DNA from: JAGQPD01 sp020426865 | GTDB lineage: Bacteria; Planctomycetota; Planctomycetia; Pirellulales; Pirellulaceae | NCBI GenBank assembly: GCA_041399065.1 | Contig: JAWKTN010000001.1 | Coordinates: 434,001-498,000, forward strand | Reading direction: 5' to 3' | Length of the DNA stretch: 64,000 nucleotides | Shown here: positions 18,645 to 26,077 of the stretch, piece by piece | Layout of the letters: every line of letters begins with the position of its first letter | Numbering within the stretch: the first letter of the stretch is position 1 | The notes under the pieces: model-generated | Database searches by the model: none | The model's input: only the letters and a program-made list of their open reading frames with translations | Told to the model about the DNA's origin: nothing | Position numbers and translations under genes: made by a program

Positions 18645-18788
18645 CTTATTGGTGAAGAAGACACCACAATGGAGGCTTTCGTCGTAAGCAGCATCATGTC
18701 GATTGGCCGTCTTGCCAATCGACCATTGGGTAGAAGTCGGAATTTGCCCCGAGTGCAACTACCAGAACAACAGAATCAGGAGTCGGAA

Positions 18789-19145
18789 ATGAAGGTCGCT
18801 GTTCTCGTCAAAGCCACCCGGAGTTCCGAGGCTGGCGTGATGCCCAGCACGCAGCTGCTGGCCAACATGGGAAAGTACAACGAAGCCTTGGTCAACGCCG
18901 GGATCTTACAGGTTGGCGAGGGGCTGAAACCGAGTTCGCAGGGAGTCCGCGTTCGGTTCAGCGGTACAGATCGTACGGTGACCAAAGGCCCGTTTGCCGA
19001 GACGAACGAACTTGTCGCTGGGCTTTGGATTTGGGAAGTCGGCTCAATCGAGGAGGCGATTGAATGGGTCAAGAGGTGCCCGAACCCGATGGACGACGAT
19101 TCCGACATTGAAATTCGCCCCTGCTTCGGCATCGAAGACTTTTAG
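18789..19145 (+). CDS. YCII-related (DGPF-type) protein
   Basis: A 118-residue single-domain protein with the ferredoxin-like YCII fold: MKVAVLVKATRSSEAG, central LKPSSQGVRVRF, and the DGPF-like block VTKGPFAETNELVAGLWIWEV, then SIEEAIEWVKRCP. ATG 18789 has a strong site (AGGAG at 18778). The frame is open upstream to 18669 but that part has no homology-like character. YCII proteins are small enzymes or binding proteins of mostly unknown substrate and often sit beside ECF sigma-factor genes; none lies here. First of a three-gene cluster. Confidence 0.9.
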   Translation: MKVAVLVKATRSSEAGVMPSTQLLANMGKYNEALVNAGILQVGEGLKPSSQGVRVRFSGTDRTVTKGPFAETNELVAGLWIWEVGSIEEAIEWVKRCPNPMDDDSDIEIRPCFGIEDF

Positions 19146-19208
19146 GAGAGTGACCCGTCGGGCGAGCTTCGTCAGGAAGAACACGCATTAGCAGAACGCG
19201 TCGACGGC

Positions 19209-19682
19209 ATGTCCGAGGACGAAGCGGCCATCCGCAGATTGATTGCTGCCTGGTCGCAAGCTTTGGAAGCCAAAGACCTCGATGGACTCGTTGCCGATTA
19301 TGCGGATGATGCCGTGTTGTTCGATGCGATCCCGCCATACAAGACGGTCGGCAAGGATGCGATCCGACAGGTCTGGGCCAATTGCCTGCCGTACTTCCCG
19401 GATCAGTTCAAGTCCGAGCACCGAGATATCGTGATTCATGTCGAGGGCGACACGGCCTTCATGTACGGGTTGCATCATTTTATCCCGACTCCTGCGGACG
19501 ATCCCGTCGGCCAGAACTGGCTGCGCATCACAGTTGGTTATCGAAGGATCAACGGACAATGGAAATCAGTGCACGACCACATCTCCACGCCATTCAACCC
19601 GATGAACAGTCAGGCATGGATGATTCGTGATCGTCACACACTCGAGATGCCGGACTACAGCGCCGCGAATGGTGGCAATTGA
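19209..19682 (+). CDS. SnoaL/NTF2-like protein
   Basis: A 157-residue protein of the SnoaL/DUF4440 fold, a cone-shaped alpha+beta barrel used for small-molecule binding or isomerase-type chemistry. The N-terminal helix EDEAAIRRLIAAWSQALEAKDLDGLVADYADDAVLFDA is the standard opening. The closing strand YRRINGQWKSVHDHISTPF is also typical. It lies 63 bases after the YCII gene and 49 before the next, so all three probably form one unit. The physiological ligand is unknown. Confidence 0.9.
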   Translation: MSEDEAAIRRLIAAWSQALEAKDLDGLVADYADDAVLFDAIPPYKTVGKDAIRQVWANCLPYFPDQFKSEHRDIVIHVEGDTAFMYGLHHFIPTPADDPVGQNWLRITVGYRRINGQWKSVHDHISTPFNPMNSQAWMIRDRHTLEMPDYSAANGGN

Positions 19683-19731
19683 AATCTCAATTTACGACTT
19701 CCAGCGAAAACGGTTACTCCGAGCGACGCCG

Positions 19732-20073
19732 ATGACCAAATTCTTGATTTCCTTTCCCGCTTCGGCAATGAACATCCGCGGCGAGGATATGCCTGCTGTC
19801 AGCGAGGCAGCACACGAGGTAATCCGTGATGCAAAGGCGGCTGGTGTTTACGTGTTCGGCGGTGGCATTAATGAAGACGTGGCACCGGTGATGGTTGCTG
19901 CCGACGGCACGGTAGCAACAGACACGTGCCTGCAAACCCGAGAGATAAACGGTGGCTTCTGCGTTCTGGAACTACCGTCGCGCGATGCTGCTGTCCGATG
20001 GGCTGCAAGGATCGCGACCGCCTGTCGCTGCCCCCAGGAACTCCGCGAGTTTGGGGATGATCCCGAGAGTTGA
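19732..20073 (+). CDS. YCII-related protein, second copy
   Basis: A 113-residue protein with the YCII layout: MTKFLISFPASAMNI, DAKAAGVYVFGGGINEDVAPVMVAADGT and a C-terminal helix RDAAVRWAARIATACRCPQELREF. ATG 19732 gives the family start; an ATG at 19627 would overlap the SnoaL gene by 56 bases and is rejected. It differs clearly from the first YCII protein and is not a recent duplicate. Function unknown; its role is likely linked to the other two cluster members. Confidence 0.85.
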   Translation: MTKFLISFPASAMNIRGEDMPAVSEAAHEVIRDAKAAGVYVFGGGINEDVAPVMVAADGTVATDTCLQTREINGGFCVLELPSRDAAVRWAARIATACRCPQELREFGDDPES

Positions 20074-20926
20074 CAGTTATTGCATCTGACAATGACACAA
20101 TTTAAAAACCATTAGTCTAAAAGAAGATCTCACGGCGCCAGCAAAAACACCGTCTGCATTTGGCTAAGCTTTGTCTTACAATGGTTATTAGGGTCACACC
20201 TTTGTCGCTCAGCAAGAATCGCCGGGTGTTGCTCTGAAAAAGGGCCCACTACTTGGAAAGAAGAAACTCGCAACGATGAATTCATTTTTTCAAGTAGTAG
20301 CGCATGCATGGACTTATCGCCGATTCGGCAATAACACCCCGCTGAGGGGCTTATCGCCGGGGCGTCCGGTAATAATCAAGTTCTGCCAAAGTGCCACGGC
20401 TGTCCCGAGCCGTATCGCGGCAACGCCGCAAGGCACGACGCGCTGGCGTCAAAGACCCGGGTGGCACTTCGCCGTACTCGTACTCAGCGCAGCGGTACTC
20501 GTACTCGGTGATCGCACCGGCAATGGAACGAATGTTGAACCCTTGTCGATCGACGACGAGCGCGTACGAGTAACGGGATTCTGAGTATAACTGCGATCCC
20601 GGCGCTGGACCGTAACACAATTGCGTCGGGCCTTCGGCCCTGGGTGCGTGGGGTGCGGAAACCGGGCCCTTCGGGCCCGGCAGGGGGTGTTGCGGCCCTC
20701 CGGGCCGAAGGCCTGGAAGGCCTGGAAGGCCTTCGGGTGGAGACACTCGCATGTCCCTAGCGCAGCCGCCATCCCAAAGTCGGTCACTCCGGCACGCCAA
20801 TTACAGATTTTTGCATTTTCCCTTAAGGAACAACGGCGCGTTTTGCGTTCATGTCTTGTGAACGGGCGTGCGCCCGAACTGAGTTTGCATCGGTTTCACT
20901 GCGGGATCTGGAAAAAGGGGGAGATA
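20074..20926. other. Long spacer with GC-rich hairpins
   Basis: About 850 bases with no supported gene. At 20470-20585 the words GTACTCGTACTC and its relatives recur on both strands. At 20630-20740 there is a row of short stem-loops: GGGCC TTC GGCCC, CCGGGCCC TTC GGGCCCGG and CGGCCC TCC GGGCCG, followed by AAGGCCTGG reiterated. Open frames run across this on both strands because of the repetitive composition. It resembles planctomycete intergenic repeat sequence, which I cannot verify here. Confidence 0.55.
20667..20707. repeat. Row of GC-rich stem-loops
   Basis: Two adjacent perfect hairpins with 3-base loops lie here: CCGGGCCC/GGGCCCGG (8-bp stem) and CGGCCC/GGGCCG (6-bp stem). A related GGGCC-TTC-GGCCC hairpin lies just upstream near 20628-20642. 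They precede the PEP-CTERM gene by about 220 bases and could end transcription of the upstream cluster, although no T run follows. Confidence 0.6.
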
Positions 20927-21823
20927 ATGAGGAGAACGGGAACGAGCTTGACATCGAGGAGAACCGGGCCGAATTATCTGCGAAGATGCTGCGTAATTGC
21001 CTGTGCGATGGCCAATTGCACCTACAGTGCGGCCCGAGGCGACATGTTTGAAGACTTCGACGGAGGTGGCACAACGCCCTACAGCATTGCCAACTCCGTC
21101 GGCGCCGCCCCGTCACTTGTTGCGGGTGGCCCGACGGGCAGCTTTTTGCAGCTGCAAAATGGCACCGCCAACGCCAATAACGCTGTCGCGTTTAATGAAG
21201 ATCCAACAGTAACCGGCCCCCGACCACATGGCAAAATACTGTCAGCCGACTTTCGCCTAACGGTCAATGGAGCGAGTGGCGAAACGGCCGCTCTTGGATT
21301 CGGCTACGCCGCCATCGGACCATGGGGTACCAGCGGCCCGCGAAACCCCGGCTTCGAAGATCCAGCTCACGATTGGAATGCCCCAGCTTACCAGGGCGCC
21401 GTCATGGTCAGCATCGATGTCTCGCCCGGAAGTGACGTCGTGTCTCTCAGCGGCTTTGGCAGCCAGTTGGCCTCGGTTGACGTCCAGCCAATGCTGAATT
21501 TGGACGACGGGAAATTTCACCGTGGAGTGCTCACCGTTACCCCCGACCCTTCCGATGCCACGAAAGCGATGTTCGACCTCGATATTATCGAAGACGTCCA
21601 TGGGGCAGCCATTTCACACAGCATCCTCGCCGGGCTACCGGCCAATATTAATCTTTCAGGATTGCCGGGCAACCGAGTCATCTCCGGTGCAACGTCAACC
21701 AACTTGGAGTTCACCGCGGACCTTGACAATGTTGGCGTCCGCATTATCCCCGAACCAGGCGGGCTGGCACTTGCCCTGATGGCGTTGGTCGGGCTCTGCC
21801 GTATGGGTCGCCGCCGAGTGTGA
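20927..21823 (+). CDS. Exported PEP-CTERM protein
   Basis: The 298-residue protein has a signal region (YLRRCCVIACAMANCTYSAARGDMF), a beta-rich body of the jelly-roll type (FEDFDGGGTTPYS..., LQLQNGTANANNAVAF, NVGVRI) and a C-terminal PEP-CTERM signal: IPEP followed by a hydrophobic helix (GGLALALMALVGLC) and the basic end RMGRRRV. This directs export and membrane or surface sorting. ATG 20927 follows GGGGGAG at a good distance. The frame is open upstream through the GC-rich hairpins to 20621, which I regard as non-coding. Ligand unknown; probably a surface or matrix protein. Confidence 0.88.
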   Translation: MRRTGTSLTSRRTGPNYLRRCCVIACAMANCTYSAARGDMFEDFDGGGTTPYSIANSVGAAPSLVAGGPTGSFLQLQNGTANANNAVAFNEDPTVTGPRPHGKILSADFRLTVNGASGETAALGFGYAAIGPWGTSGPRNPGFEDPAHDWNAPAYQGAVMVSIDVSPGSDVVSLSGFGSQLASVDVQPMLNLDDGKFHRGVLTVTPDPSDATKAMFDLDIIEDVHGAAISHSILAGLPANINLSGLPGNRVISGATSTNLEFTADLDNVGVRIIPEPGGLALALMALVGLCRMGRRRV

Positions 21824-22039
21824 CTCTCGCCCTGCTCGGCAAATAGTCATACGATGCTTGTTTGCCAACTCAACCGCGAAGCCGCGGCGATGAATTCGCC
21901 ACGGCTTTTTCTATTGGCGCCCGTCGCGATGATTCTCAGGCCTCGTTTCTCCTCCCCGTGGCATCACGGATAAAAGCACGTATATTGAGGCCACGTCGCG
22001 CACTCGGTCCACTAACTGGCTCATGAGGAGATCCCCAAC

Positions 22040-23176
22040 ATGTTGATCATGTCCGGCCTGTCAGGAAATGAAATGTACTGTTTGCATCTAAAGGGATACG
22101 CGCCCGGCGATTTGGTGCTCGGCAATAGCGTTTATTCCTTGGGGTTTCTCGGCAACCTCGGAGCCGGGATTAGTAGTATCATCGGTGGTGAAGTTGGACA
22201 GGTAACGCAAGTGATTCACGATGGACGGGTGCAAGCATTCAATCGGATGGTGCAGGAGGCGATCAATCATGGAGGCAATGGCATTACCAGCGTGACGAGC
22301 GACCTGAAAACGTTTCGCGGCAATGTTGAGTTTCTCTCGCTAGGATCGTGTGTTTCGCATCGCGAAGGTGGTGAGGGATTGCAGTTTTCCACCAGCAGCG
22401 ACGGGCAGGAGTTATACTGCCAATTGGATGCTGGATTCGAACCGCTGCGATTTGTCTTTGGCAATGTTGCCTATTCGATCGGGCTTGGTGGAGGAATCAT
22501 CGGCGGATTGAAGAGCATCGCCCGTGGTGAGATTAAGGAGTTCAGCGATGTGTTCAATCATACTCGGCATCTAGCTCTGGATCGGATGGTTCAAGAGGCC
22601 CGTTCGGTCAATGCCAACGCGGTGGTAGGAATTCAAACGACGGTCATGCCGTTTCGTGGCATCCATGAAATGATGATGACCGGCACGGCATCGTTCCATC
22701 CACAACTTCCCGCCGAATACAGCCAAGCTCCGATCACGAGCGACCTAACGTGCGAAGAGATGTGGAACATGATCAACATGGGGTATCTGCCAGTCAAATT
22801 GGTGCTTGGCACGGCCGTCTATTCGTTGGGTATTGTTGGAGGTGTCGCGGCGTTTCTCAAGTCCTTTTCACGCGGCGAAGTCAGCGAATTGACATCGTTG
22901 ATTTATGAAGCTCGCGAACATGCTATCGGTCTGATACGCGACGAGGCATCGGAGATTGGCGCCGACGACGTCGTCGGCATCAAGACGCACGTGCATGAAT
23001 TGGGCGGCCTTATTGAGTTCATGGCGATCGGCACGGCCGTCAAGCGATTCGAAGGGATTCGCACCGTTACCTCGACACTCCCCACACAGGCAGTGATCCG
23101 CGACAAAGACACCTGGATCAGCCACGAGCAAGGGCTGTTCGCCACGGTCAAGAGCGGCAAGGGTGCCGACGGGTAG
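22040..23176 (+). CDS. Triple YbjQ (DUF74) repeat protein
   Basis: Three copies of the YbjQ fold are fused in one 378-residue chain. Each copy has V-x-G-x-x-YS-x-G near its start (LGNSVYSLGFLGN, FGNVAYSIGLGGG, LGTAVYSLGIVGG), then a helix with a repeated motif (RMVQEA / RMVQEA / LIRDEA) and ends in a Gly-rich strand (FLSLGS, MMMTGT, FMAIGT). Single YbjQ proteins are called heavy-metal-binding on weak evidence and form pentamers; a triple fusion could assemble into a ring with fewer chains. Start ATG follows GAGGAG. There is no neighbour with a linked function. Confidence 0.88.
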   Translation: MLIMSGLSGNEMYCLHLKGYAPGDLVLGNSVYSLGFLGNLGAGISSIIGGEVGQVTQVIHDGRVQAFNRMVQEAINHGGNGITSVTSDLKTFRGNVEFLSLGSCVSHREGGEGLQFSTSSDGQELYCQLDAGFEPLRFVFGNVAYSIGLGGGIIGGLKSIARGEIKEFSDVFNHTRHLALDRMVQEARSVNANAVVGIQTTVMPFRGIHEMMMTGTASFHPQLPAEYSQAPITSDLTCEEMWNMINMGYLPVKLVLGTAVYSLGIVGGVAAFLKSFSRGEVSELTSLIYEAREHAIGLIRDEASEIGADDVVGIKTHVHELGGLIEFMAIGTAVKRFEGIRTVTSTLPTQAVIRDKDTWISHEQGLFATVKSGKGADG

Positions 23177-23478
23177 AGTATTTCAATCGACTGACTAAGT
23201 CACGCACCGTTGGCATTCGTCGCTCGCCCACGACCATTCGAAAGGACGCCACGACCGTACAGCCGACTCGGACCTAAACTCGTCCGTCTCCATGGATCAA
23301 GTATTAACCCGCCAGCGGACGCAGAAAGGAAAACATGATAACGCACGCGCTCTCTAACGATGCGGGATTCGCCATTCACGATGCGGCCGCGGCCGTTTGC
23401 GGTAAACGAAACAAGAATGGTTCAAGTGCCAGACGCTCGCGACATATTAGGAGTCGACTACTTTGTTGGTCCTCCCAA

Positions 23479-23607
23479 TGCGACTCGACCGAGAACCGAC
23501 TCTATCGTGTTCTGGATGGCAAACATGTTTGGCCAACGACGATCGACGCACGGGACGTTTCGACCGCCGAGACGATTTGGCATTTTTTCTCCGCTCACCT
23601 GCCATGA
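23479..23607 (+). pseudogene. C-terminal remnant of a PHB-depolymerase/LpqC-type esterase
   Basis: The last 42 codons of a plus-strand frame read CDSTENRLYRVLDGKHVWP... and close with RDVSTAETIWHFFSAHLP. This matches the end of polyhydroxybutyrate-depolymerase-like esterases, where a strand with a catalytic His (normally GGGHTWPG) is followed by a final helix of the type 'sA-e-IWkFFs-H'. Here GGGHTWPG has become DGKHVWP and the preceding 200 or more residues with the GXSXG serine are missing. It is best read as a degraded gene fragment; the recognition is from the motif only. Confidence 0.5.
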
Positions 23608-23623
23608 TGGTATCGTCGCACCG

Positions 23624-23650
23624 ATACCTCGAACCTCGAGGTATTGGGCC
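23624..23650 (+). repeat. Dispersed palindromic repeat, copy 3
   Basis: ATACCTCGA, ACC, TCGAGGTAT form a perfect 9-bp inverted repeat with a 3-base loop, followed by TGGGCC. It is the most symmetric copy in the window. Confidence 0.85.
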
Positions 23651-23659
23651 TTTCACGGT

Positions 23660-24208
23660 CTAAACACCATTGCGAACAAATGGTGGCGGCCTTTCGCTTC
23701 GCCGCAACTTCGACCAACGCCACGCCAAGGCCACCAGGAGAGCCACGGCCGTCCATCGTACCGTCCCGGACTCAAAGACGATCGTCGCGTTGAAGACCAT
23801 GAACAACATGTATCCATGTAGCAACCATCCGATATAAACCGTCCGATCGGCATAACTTTCTGCTGCGAAGTTCCACCACACGACGTCGACCATCCAAAGA
23901 AACGTGAAGAGATAGGAAAAGTAGATCCCCTCGCCGAAACCGCTAACTTGCCGAGTTCGCTCAACAGCATCTTCGTGGGACCATTCGTGCACGTAATGGA
24001 AAGTTGCCGCGACGTGGGCGAGAAACGCTATCAATCCCATGCTCCAAGACAACCGCATCCAGCGGCCGCGTTGAGACTTCGCGACCCAATCGGCGGTTCG
24101 ACTTTCGAGCATCATCAACAGGCTGGCGGCGTAGAGTAAAAGCGATACACGAATGCTTCCCTTCATCGTCCAGCTCGCGAACTGTCCCAAATCGTCCGGG
24201 GCAATCAT
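23660..24208 (-). CDS. Multi-pass membrane protein of unknown function
   Basis: A 182-residue protein with five probable membrane segments: SIRVSLLLYAASLLMML, LSWSMGLIAFLAHVAATFHY, FSYLFTFLWMVDVVWW, YIGWLLHGYMLFMVFNATIVF and WTAVALLVALAWRWSKL. Histidines and tryptophans lie near membrane faces (HVAATFHYVHEWSHED), which might bind a metal or heme, but this is only a suggestion. Its start overlaps the stop of the YdeI-CDGSH gene by 4 bases (ATGA), so the two form a coupled pair. I recognise no named family. Confidence 0.75.
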   Translation of the reverse strand: MIAPDDLGQFASWTMKGSIRVSLLLYAASLLMMLESRTADWVAKSQRGRWMRLSWSMGLIAFLAHVAATFHYVHEWSHEDAVERTRQVSGFGEGIYFSYLFTFLWMVDVVWWNFAAESYADRTVYIGWLLHGYMLFMVFNATIVFESGTVRWTAVALLVALAWRWSKLRRSERPPPFVRNGV

Positions 24209-24873
24209 GATGCCGCGTCCTTGCCGAGCTTCTTATGCGATCCGTCGCAGGACGGAAGCTTTTGCGACAACCCGCAGATGCAATCATGGAGCCCCTTACC
24301 CTGTAGAATCCTGGCCGTACACTTTTCGACACGAGCCGCCCGGGCTTTTGATTGCTTTGCACCAGAAAAATGCAGCAAGTATGCGCGCCGTCGGCCTGGC
24401 GTCAATGCGTCGAAGGCTTTCTGCAATTCGGCGTTGGCCCTCAGTTGCGATTGAAGCTCGGGCGGTGTTGCAGGTTCGGGCGATTCCCCAAAATCGACCT
24501 GCAGACCGGCCCGTTCCACCTGGATCGCCTGGTCCAACAGTGATTTTACTGCCATTGCAAGCTTGTCAATCTCGCGAGCATTGACGAACCGAATCACACG
24601 TGCTGCGCGCGTGTTCTCGCCGGGTTTGCAGAGGATTCCTTTCGCATCGGTCAACAAAGCCCCCTTAAAGAAACCCAGTGTGCAACACTCCTTCAACGCA
24701 CCCATGATCACGATATTTCCGTTCTGATAGGTATAACACGGAGCTCGCCATTTGAAATCCTCCTCCAACGGACACTGCAACACGATCTGTCGTAAGTGCA
24801 ACAATTCCGTCGACCAACGCGCGGATCGTTTGATGAATTCGTCGACTTTCGGGTGCATACTCTTTCGACTCAT
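24205..24873 (-). CDS. YdeI/DUF1801-type protein with C-terminal CDGSH iron-sulfur motif
   Basis: The first 110 residues match the DUF1801/YdeI fold (KWRAPCYTYQNGNIVIMGALKECCTLGFFKGALL). The next block is the YdeI C-terminal domain (LRANAELQKAFDALTPGRRRAYLLHFSGAKQSKARAARVEKC). The tail reads DCICGLSQKLPSCDGSHK, an exact fit to the CDGSH pattern C-x-C-x2-S-x3-P-x-C-D-G-S-H (Cys198, Cys200, Cys209, His213), which holds a 2Fe-2S cluster. YdeI proteins are linked to stress or peptide resistance; the cluster could give redox or iron sensing. It overlaps a membrane protein gene by 4 bases. Confidence 0.85.
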   Translation of the reverse strand: MSRKSMHPKVDEFIKRSARWSTELLHLRQIVLQCPLEEDFKWRAPCYTYQNGNIVIMGALKECCTLGFFKGALLTDAKGILCKPGENTRAARVIRFVNAREIDKLAMAVKSLLDQAIQVERAGLQVDFGESPEPATPPELQSQLRANAELQKAFDALTPGRRRAYLLHFSGAKQSKARAARVEKCTARILQGKGLHDCICGLSQKLPSCDGSHKKLGKDAAS

Positions 24874-25114
24874 TCGTTTGACTCAACGAAAAAGAACTGC
24901 GGTATCGGTCTGAGTGGCTGTCGACGGTTAACCAAGCTTCATTCAACTTGCGTTCGACGACCAGACCAGTCCACTCGAAAGCCTTCGCCGACAATCGCTC
25001 CCATCTCGCTCCCTTGCCACTGCGCGACTATGCCTCTGCGAGACGATCGATCGTTGGACCGGGTAGTTGGCGTTCCACGGCTTTCACCTTAGACCGAAAA
25101 AACGCCACACACAA

Positions 25115-25570
25115 CTATCGTCGCACAAAGAAACTGAGAACGATACCTACTCCGCCAAAAACACATCCGAAGATGAGGAACAACACGGGCAAAAACCACA
25201 ATTCGATATTCGAGTCGACCAACGCTTCGCCGGGCTGAACGGGATCGTAGAGCACCATGACTTCGCGTCCGACTGGCGGTGGTGAGGAATGGCTCTGTGC
25301 ACTGCGAATCTCATGCTCAACGCCATCGATCTCATACGAAATTATCTCGCGATACCGTGTCTCCGTACGACGTCGACGGCGGCCATGCGAGGTACGCGTC
25401 GTGCGTGTCGAGCGAAACGATTCGACTTCTGTCACTCGCCCTTCCACGCGCTGCGCTCGCTGCACGAATTGGTAACGTACGACCAAGATACTGCCGCCGA
25501 TCGTTGCGAATATCACACCGAACAGGACGAACGCGATCGAGATGATCGTAGTACTGGCTTTATTCTTCAT
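25115..25570 (-). CDS. DUF3592 membrane protein
   Basis: A 151-residue protein with one hydrophobic segment near each end (TIISIAFVLFGVIFATIGGSILVV and WFLPVLFLIFGCVFGGVGIVLSFFV) and a beta-rich middle (RVEGRVTEVES...YEIDGVEHEIRSAQ). The block VGREVMVLYDPVQPGEALVDS is the DUF3592 hallmark. ATG 25570 gives a normal membrane start; a longer frame reaches 25612. Function of the family is unknown, probably a small envelope or stress protein. It stands alone, with an empty 240-base spacer to the YdeI gene. Confidence 0.88.
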   Translation of the reverse strand: MKNKASTTIISIAFVLFGVIFATIGGSILVVRYQFVQRAQRVEGRVTEVESFRSTRTTRTSHGRRRRRTETRYREIISYEIDGVEHEIRSAQSHSSPPPVGREVMVLYDPVQPGEALVDSNIELWFLPVLFLIFGCVFGGVGIVLSFFVRR

Positions 25571-26077
25571 ACGGTCATCCTCAGTCATGCGTTTTGTGAC
25601 GGGATCTTCCATCTTCCAAGGTCACTTGTCCGCGCCGAGCCCCGACATTTAAACACACGTGCCCCAAAACGTCCAATGTTGATCCGATTATACCAATTCG
25701 AGTAGAATCAAAGGGTGGCTGCCGGTGAACCGGCAGAGACGTTTCTTCAACGCGTCGAGGCGCTATGATGAGTACCCAAAGTAAGATAACGGGTGCCGAC
25801 TTCGATGCCATGATCGACCGCGGCAGCTTCACAGACATACAGAACCGCATATCGAACTTGTATTTCCAAACCCGTGCGCCCATACTGATATGCAACGTAA
25901 AGTCCGTTGTGATTTCCTTGCCGAGCCTGCAAACCCCGCTACACGATGCCTCCATTGCACGATGCCACCATGATCGCCAGACCAGGGAACCAGCGCATTG
26001 TCCCGCAGCATGTTGAGACGGAAATCGCTCCGACTTTGTTTCCTGGCAGTTCCGGCGTGCTCGTGCGGCCGACGCCA
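25571..26077. other. Spacer with a Uma2 remnant
   Basis: About 500 bases between divergently oriented genes. It contains the short N-terminal Uma2-like fragment at 25765. The minus-strand frame of 202 codons that crosses the region lacks any family feature. The promoter of the cytochrome operon at 26078 must lie here, but I cannot pick it out. Confidence 0.5.
25765..25836 (+). pseudogene. N-terminal fragment of a Uma2-family endonuclease
   Basis: The frame begins MMSTQSKITGADFDAMIDRG followed by SFTD. The order of start, I-T-x-x-[DE]-F-D-A-M and D-R-G-x-F is the usual opening of Uma2/DUF820 proteins, a PD-(D/E)xK-fold family abundant in planctomycetes and cyanobacteria. After about 24 codons the resemblance stops; the remaining 160 residues with the nuclease core are absent. 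The frame itself continues to 26016 without meaning. Short evidence, so the call is tentative. Confidence 0.45.

Larger units (their letters stand above)
23177..23659. other. Spacer with gene remnant and palindromic repeat
   Basis: About 480 bases between the YbjQ gene and the next minus-strand gene. It contains the esterase-like fragment listed at 23479-23607 and palindromic repeat copy 3 at 23624-23650. No other supported feature is seen. Confidence 0.6.

Noticed and set aside
20276..20787. Frames on both strands in the hairpin-rich spacer before the PEP-CTERM gene
   Set aside because: They exist because of repetitive composition; no start context, domain or signal is visible.
23360..23821. 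Plus-strand frame of 153 codons overlapping the esterase remnant
   Set aside because: The family-like ending lies in the other frame (23335-23607), and this frame opposes the membrane-protein gene.
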